Both the position numbers and the translations under genes were made by a program. From Chloroflexota bacterium (lineage in GTDB: Bacteria; Chloroflexota; UBA4733), in NCBI GenBank assembly GCA_025449435.1, contig JANWJO010000193.1:1-16875 (forward strand): a stretch of 16,875 bases of DNA. Direction: 5' to 3'. Shown one piece after another: positions 13,392 through 16,875 of the stretch (positions are counted from its first letter, which is position 1; each line of letters begins with the position of its first letter). Under the pieces are notes generated by a model. It had not been told where the DNA came from. It saw only the letters and a list, made by a program, of their open reading frames with translations, and searched no databases.

Positions 13392-14540
13392 TTACGGGCG
13401 CGCTGCGAGCACCTCAGTGCGCACCTGTGCGTAGGCCGCCAGGCCAGGTTGCCATGCAGCGGCGATCGTATCGGCTGACAGGCCAGCATCGATGTCACGG
13501 CGAATCGAGCGGTTGCCCAACAGGCGGTCGGCCGGGACCCCATCACGGATCCAAGTAAGGTCGTGGGGGTACATAGCGCGCAGCGTCGTGAGGATGTGCA
13601 AGCCGGTGCGCACCGGCCGGTAGGTGGTGCGGTCCAGCAGGTGCAATTGCACGCCGTGACACGTCTCGCCCTGCCACTTAGAGAACGACGGCCGGAAAGG
13701 GCAGGCGCGGAAGCGCACGCCGGGCAACTGGAGCCGGTTGAGCTCAGCCGCCAGTGCTCGCGCGTCGATATATGGCGCACCAAATAGCTCGAAGGGACGT
13801 GTGGTGCCGCGCCCTTCCGACACGTTGATGCCCTCGATGGGGCAGGTAGCAGCAAACGCCAGGCACGAGTCCAGTGTGGGCAGGTTGGGCGAGGGGTACA
13901 CCCAGGGTACGCCGGTTTGATCGTAATACCAACCGCGCTGCCAGCCTTGGAGTCCGACCACCGTCAAGTCGCAGCCGATCTGGCCGGCGCGATTGAAGTA
14001 GCGGGCGAGCTCGCCAATGGTCAGGCCGTAGCGGATGGGAATGCCAAAGGCACCGACAAACGACGAGACGTCGGGCTCGACCACGGGACCCTCGATGTCC
14101 AGGCCGCCCAGTGGATTGGGGCGGTCGAGCACGATCATCGGGATATGCGCCGCGGCAGCGGCTTCCATGCAGTGGGCCATAGTGAACAGGTAGGTGTAGA
14201 AGCGCGCACCAGCATCTTGCATGTCGTACACCAGCACGTCGATACCCTGCAGCATCTCCGGTGTAGGCTTTTGGGTAGCGCCGAACAGGCTGTGGATGGG
14301 CAACCCAGTCGCGGCATCGGTGGTGGTATGGACGTGCTCACCCGCCTGCGCGTCACCGTGAATGCCATGCTCCGGACCGAACAGCGTCACGAGCTTGGCG
14401 CCCGTGCGCGGCAGCGCATCGACGATGCTCTCCAGATCGGCGGTGACGCCGTTGGGGTTACTGATGATGCCCACCTTGTGACCGCGCACCAGATCTTGGC
14501 GCTCATCCAGCAAGACAGCAAGTCCGGTGCGCACGCTCAC
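13392..14540 (-). CDS. namZ: NamZ-like exo-beta-N-acetylmuramidase (DUF1343/GH171)
   Basis: Member of the former DUF1343 family, whose Bacillus subtilis member NamZ (YbbC) removes MurNAc from the non-reducing ends of peptidoglycan fragments. The 382-residue protein has the family pattern along its length: VGIISNPNGV (23-32), LFGPEHGIHGDAQAGE (53-68), the LFGATQKPTPEML block, VYDMQDAGARFYTY (104-117) and VLDRPNPLGG (137-146), then the C-terminal EGRGTTRPFE. There is no signal peptide, unlike the exported Bacillus protein, so it probably works inside the cell. The GTG at 14540 overlaps the TGA of the previous gene as GTGA, fixing the start and implying coupling. The neighbouring serine hydrolase and acyltransferase make a muropeptide salvage role plausible. 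Confidence 0.85.
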   Translation of the reverse strand: MSVRTGLAVLLDERQDLVRGHKVGIISNPNGVTADLESIVDALPRTGAKLVTLFGPEHGIHGDAQAGEHVHTTTDAATGLPIHSLFGATQKPTPEMLQGIDVLVYDMQDAGARFYTYLFTMAHCMEAAAAAHIPMIVLDRPNPLGGLDIEGPVVEPDVSSFVGAFGIPIRYGLTIGELARYFNRAGQIGCDLTVVGLQGWQRGWYYDQTGVPWVYPSPNLPTLDSCLAFAATCPIEGINVSEGRGTTRPFELFGAPYIDARALAAELNRLQLPGVRFRACPFRPSFSKWQGETCHGVQLHLLDRTTYRPVRTGLHILTTLRAMYPHDLTWIRDGVPADRLLGNRSIRRDIDAGLSADTIAAAWQPGLAAYAQVRTEVLAARP

Positions 14541-15562
14541 GACGCCGCCCCTGCCACGGCCACTTTGCGACCAACGGTGATGCGGTGGACATAGGTCACG
14601 GTGGGTCCAAAGTCGAACTTATAGGGTTCCGCACCGCGCAAGAAATCGAACACGGTGCAGCCCTGGGTGAAGGCCCACTCCATGGTGTAGCCGAAGATGG
14701 CCACGCCCACGCTGAACTGGGCGTACTCCGGATCGAGCCCGCTGTTATATCCCCACAGTTCCGAGCCCCAATGGTAGTTGAGCAAGGCGGCCACACGCCG
14801 CCCGCCGATCTCGATGAAGTGCAGCGTCACGCCGAGGGCTGCGCCGCTGGCCACGACGTCGAGGAAGAAGGCCCGCATGGCGTCGGTCATGAACGTGGCC
14901 TTGTCGTCGTTGCTCAAGATGTGCAGCGCCACGAAATCCTCCGCCGCCTGCTGGAGTACGGCGGGCTCGGTGCCGGCGGCTGTCAGGGTGACGTACTTGA
15001 AGCCGCGGCGGTTGGCGGCTTTACGCATCTTGCGCCGCAACTCGTGCCGGTCGTGCTGCGGCAGGCTTTCCAAGTAGGCCTCGAAGCTCTCCGGCAACGG
15101 CACGCGCGGGCAGGTTTCCTCCACCTCATCCTTGTGGCACCAGCCATGCTCTTTCGCCAGCGCCGCCACTACGGCTCGCGTGGGGGAGGCGGCTGGGATA
15201 TCTTGCAGCGTGAGCGTGGACCAGCCTCCGCGGGCGGCGAGCGTGTTGAACAGGGCCGCTGCTACCTCGTGCTCCCGCGTGGGTGCGGCAAGGATATCCA
15301 GATAGTCGGCGACCTCGAGGCCGCCGATGATTTGCAGCTCACCCGTGGGCAGGAGCATGAGCGGCGCCAGCCCGACCAGCACACCCGCATCACGAAACGT
15401 GTAGATCTGCAAGCGCTCGTTGCTGGCCTGGTGCTGCCACCACAAGCGCTGCCAGATAGGGTGTAAGAAGACGGGGGCGCTAGCTTGCGTCACCAGCGCT
15501 TGCCATTCCGCTTCGAGGTGCGCGAAAGCATCCGCCGAATCGAGGAGCACGATCTCCAGCAT
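14537..15562 (-). CDS. CelD/BioF2-like GNAT-family acyltransferase
   Basis: Protein of 341 residues with the two-lobed layout of the BioF2-like acetyltransferase family (Acetyltransf_6), related to FemAB peptidyltransferases. Seen: an N-terminal lobe with FLHPIWQRLWWQ (32-43) and the LIIGG-like QIIGGLEVADYLDI block; the basic DRHELRRKMRKAANRRGF (about 171-188) characteristic of the family; and near the C-terminus FDFLRGAEPYKFDFG. Members acylate polysaccharide or amino-sugar precursors, but the substrate here is unknown. There is no signal peptide. The ATG at 15562 overlaps the stop of the KdgD-like gene by one base (TAATG), and its own stop overlaps the NamZ-like start by 4 nt, so the three are translated as a coupled set. 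It could modify the products of NamZ action; that is speculation. Confidence 0.78.
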   Translation of the reverse strand: MLEIVLLDSADAFAHLEAEWQALVTQASAPVFLHPIWQRLWWQHQASNERLQIYTFRDAGVLVGLAPLMLLPTGELQIIGGLEVADYLDILAAPTREHEVAAALFNTLAARGGWSTLTLQDIPAASPTRAVVAALAKEHGWCHKDEVEETCPRVPLPESFEAYLESLPQHDRHELRRKMRKAANRRGFKYVTLTAAGTEPAVLQQAAEDFVALHILSNDDKATFMTDAMRAFFLDVVASGAALGVTLHFIEIGGRRVAALLNYHWGSELWGYNSGLDPEYAQFSVGVAIFGYTMEWAFTQGCTVFDFLRGAEPYKFDFGPTVTYVHRITVGRKVAVAGAAS

Positions 15563-16488
15563 TAGCTGCGCACTCCAGCAGGGGTGCGCACGCCGGCGGT
15601 CTCGAGCACCCGGCGCAACTCTTCGCGATCGGCAGGCGCGACGTTTACCAGCGGTGGACGCACCGGCCCAGCCCGCTTTCCCACGAGTTCCATGGCTTCT
15701 TTGACCATCGAGACCTCGTACCCCTTGCGCCGGACGCGCAGGTCGTACAGCCCCTGCACCTTCTGTGCCGTGAGGTCGCGCACACGGGCGAAGTCACCAG
15801 CACGGGCCTTCTCGAACAGTTCGATCGCGACCTCCGGCATGAAGTTGGCGATACTCGAAGTGAACCCTTTGGCGCCAGCACTAAAGTAGCCGCCGACCAT
15901 ATCGTCGCCGACGCCGCCGAGCCACAGGAAGCGATCGCCCAGGGCCTGACGCAACCGGCTGAACGCGCGCAAATCACCCTGTCCGTCCTTGAAGGCGATG
16001 ACATTGGGGATCTGGGCGAGGTCACGCAGCGTCTTGGGGGTGAAGGTCACCCAGTCGCGGCTGTAGGGGAACACACCCAGGCTGGTAGCTTCGGCGATCT
16101 GCCGGTAGTAGGCGATGAGCCCCTCAGGATCGGCATTGACGTAATACGGGGGCAGCATAAGGATGCCGTCCGCGCCTTCGGCTTCGGCGTTGCGCGCCAG
16201 TTGCCGGCCCAGCACCGTGCCGTAGCCGGTACCAGCAATCACCGGCACACGGCCGCGCACCGCCTGGGCGACGGTTCGCACCACGGCGCGGTGTTCGTCG
16301 GGGGTGAGCGAATATAGTTCACCGGTGCCGCCAGCGGCGACCAGTGCGTGGATGCCTGCGGCGACCATCTGCTCACAGTTGTCGTGCAAGGCCGGCAGGT
16401 CGAGTTCGAGGGTAGCGGTAAACGGAGTGACGGGGAAAGCGATAACGCCTTCGAGCCGGCTGCGAAGCTCGGCTGGGGACATACTCAC
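15562..16488 (-). CDS. DHDPS-family lyase, 5-dehydro-4-deoxyglucarate dehydratase-like
   Basis: TIM-barrel class I aldolase/dehydratase, 308 residues. Landmarks: GVIAFPVTPF (14-23), AAGGTGELYSLT (51-62), PVIAGTGYG (82-90), Tyr142 in PYSRD and the Schiff-base Lys167 in IAFKDG. The YSRD (usually YNRD) and FKDGQGD motifs and the tail GYEVSMVKEAMELVG with GPVRPPL fit 5-dehydro-4-deoxyglucarate dehydratase (KdgD), which turns that acid into 2-oxoglutarate semialdehyde, better than DapA. In this cell-wall operon it might act on another sugar acid, as N-acetylneuraminate lyase relatives do. The start is the GTG at 16488 (GTG-AGT-ATG), because AGGAAGGAA lies 6 nt before it and would be too far from the ATG. 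First gene of the cluster. Confidence 0.78.
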   Translation of the reverse strand: MSMSPAELRSRLEGVIAFPVTPFTATLELDLPALHDNCEQMVAAGIHALVAAGGTGELYSLTPDEHRAVVRTVAQAVRGRVPVIAGTGYGTVLGRQLARNAEAEGADGILMLPPYYVNADPEGLIAYYRQIAEATSLGVFPYSRDWVTFTPKTLRDLAQIPNVIAFKDGQGDLRAFSRLRQALGDRFLWLGGVGDDMVGGYFSAGAKGFTSSIANFMPEVAIELFEKARAGDFARVRDLTAQKVQGLYDLRVRRKGYEVSMVKEAMELVGKRAGPVRPPLVNVAPADREELRRVLETAGVRTPAGVRS

Positions 16489-16494
16489 AGGGTG

Positions 16495-16503
16495 TTCCTT
16501 CCT
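16495..16503 (-). promoter_or_regulatory. Ribosome binding site of the KdgD-like gene
   Basis: AGGAAGGAA on the minus strand sits 6 nt before the GTG at 16488 and 12 nt before the in-frame ATG at 16482, favouring GTG. Beyond it, the 185-nt divergent gap (16489-16673) holds a TAGACT (minus strand, possible -10) without a good -35, and a small GTTGC-TC-GCAAC hairpin at 16602-16613. Confidence 0.6.
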
Positions 16504-16673
16504 GACCTTCTTCTGTTGTCCACACCGTGAGTAGTCTAGCAGCAGGCATTAAGCAGTTGTTACCCAGACCTTGCGGGTGCGTCCTATGTGCAGGCGTCTC
16601 GGTTGCTCGCAACGGGAACTCCTCCTGGGGGCGGCCCGAGTGTCCGCATAGTCACCAGAAAGAGGTTGCAGCG

Positions 16674-16875
16674 ATGTCACGGCTCCTGGGCGCCTGTATA
16701 GTGCTGTGCGGCTTGTTGCTGCCGTCGCTGCCTGCGCTGACACCCGTGGCGAGCGCCGATAGCTGTAGTTTCGTGCTGGGCTTTGCCACTATCGCCAACG
16801 CCATTCCGGAGATCGTGGGGCAGTGCCTGGAGAACGAACAGCACAATCCGGCCAACGGTGATGGCTTGCAGCACA
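16674..16875 (+). CDS. Secreted protein, 3'-truncated (CSFVLGF-type)
   Basis: The frame from the ATG at 16674 runs off the right edge after 67 codons. It begins with a clear signal peptide, MSRLLGACIVLCGLLLPSL followed by PALTPVASA, with cleavage likely after the ASA. The mature start is DSCSFVLGFATIANAIPEI and continues VGQCLENEQHNPANGDGLQH. This two-cysteine module with CLENExxNPANGD is one I associate with secreted proteins of Chloroflexota, often followed by a TTxGLLVW-type segment; its function is not known. AGAGG lies 8 nt upstream. It is divergent from the KdgD-like gene. What follows the module cannot be seen. Confidence 0.72.
   Translation, partial: MSRLLGACIVLCGLLLPSLPALTPVASADSCSFVLGFATIANAIPEIVGQCLENEQHNPANGDGLQH

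Noticed and set aside
13917..14594. Plus-strand open frame (225 codons) opposite the NamZ-like gene
   Set aside because: Antisense to a strongly supported DUF1343 gene; its composition is not protein-like and no ribosome site was found.
14585..15466. Long plus-strand open frame (293 codons) opposite the acyltransferase gene
   Set aside because: It is the complement of a well-supported family gene, and its translation is Gly/His/Arg-rich with no motif, as expected for an antisense shadow in GC-rich DNA.
15562..16488. Annotation as DapA (4-hydroxy-tetrahydrodipicolinate synthase)
   Set aside because: The YSRD and RPPL-tail motifs fit the KdgD branch better, and no lysine pathway genes are adjacent.

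Overview
The window is a GC-rich bacterial chromosomal segment, densely packed with genes on both strands. I see no rRNA, tRNA, insertion sequence or CRISPR array. Gene content points to Chloroflexota, possibly a Thermomicrobia-like lineage. The hints are a RAD52-family protein behind a Gram-positive-type SOS box, a 69-residue LysM protein, a COG4586/4587/3694 ABC exporter, and at the right edge a secreted protein starting CSFVLGFATI of a type I associate with Chloroflexota. This assignment is inference from gene types, not from a marker gene.

Layout. (1) 2-1174: 3' part of a soluble pyridine nucleotide transhydrogenase (sthA-like), converging on a four-gene minus-strand operon (4524 to 1197) that encodes an ABC-2 ATPase, two ABC-2 permeases and a NadD-like nucleotidyltransferase. 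(2) 4622-5333: a near-consensus promoter overlapped by a perfect GAAC-N4-GTTC palindrome drives a RAD52-family annealing protein with a C-terminal zinc ribbon; a tiny LysM protein converges on it. (3) 5787-8282: a 14-TM DHA2-type drug exporter converging on an APH(4)/hygromycin-kinase-like phosphotransferase. (4) 8473-10280: a small helical protein, a uronate-dehydrogenase-like SDR, and a membrane protein with cytochrome-b-like histidines. (5) 10465-11697: a secreted N-acetylmuramoyl-L-alanine amidase with three LysM repeats and an altered first zinc ligand. (6) 16488 to 11704, minus strand: a run of five genes, the first three overlapping by 1-4 nt, for a KdgD-like dehydratase/aldolase, a CelD-like acyltransferase, a NamZ-like exo-muramidase (DUF1343/GH171), a class-A-type serine hydrolase and an SDR. 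(7) 16674 to the end: the start of a secreted protein.

Themes. Three loci deal with the cell wall: the LysM amidase, the small LysM protein and the NamZ cluster. Two deal with drug or xenobiotic handling: the exporter and the phosphotransferase. A uronate-dehydrogenase-like protein and a KdgD-like enzyme, which are steps of the oxidative uronate pathway, occur about 6 kb apart. The best-supported regulatory observation is the SOS-like operator on the RAD52 promoter. The most unusual protein feature is the DPGEGG motif, in place of DPGHGG, in the amidase.
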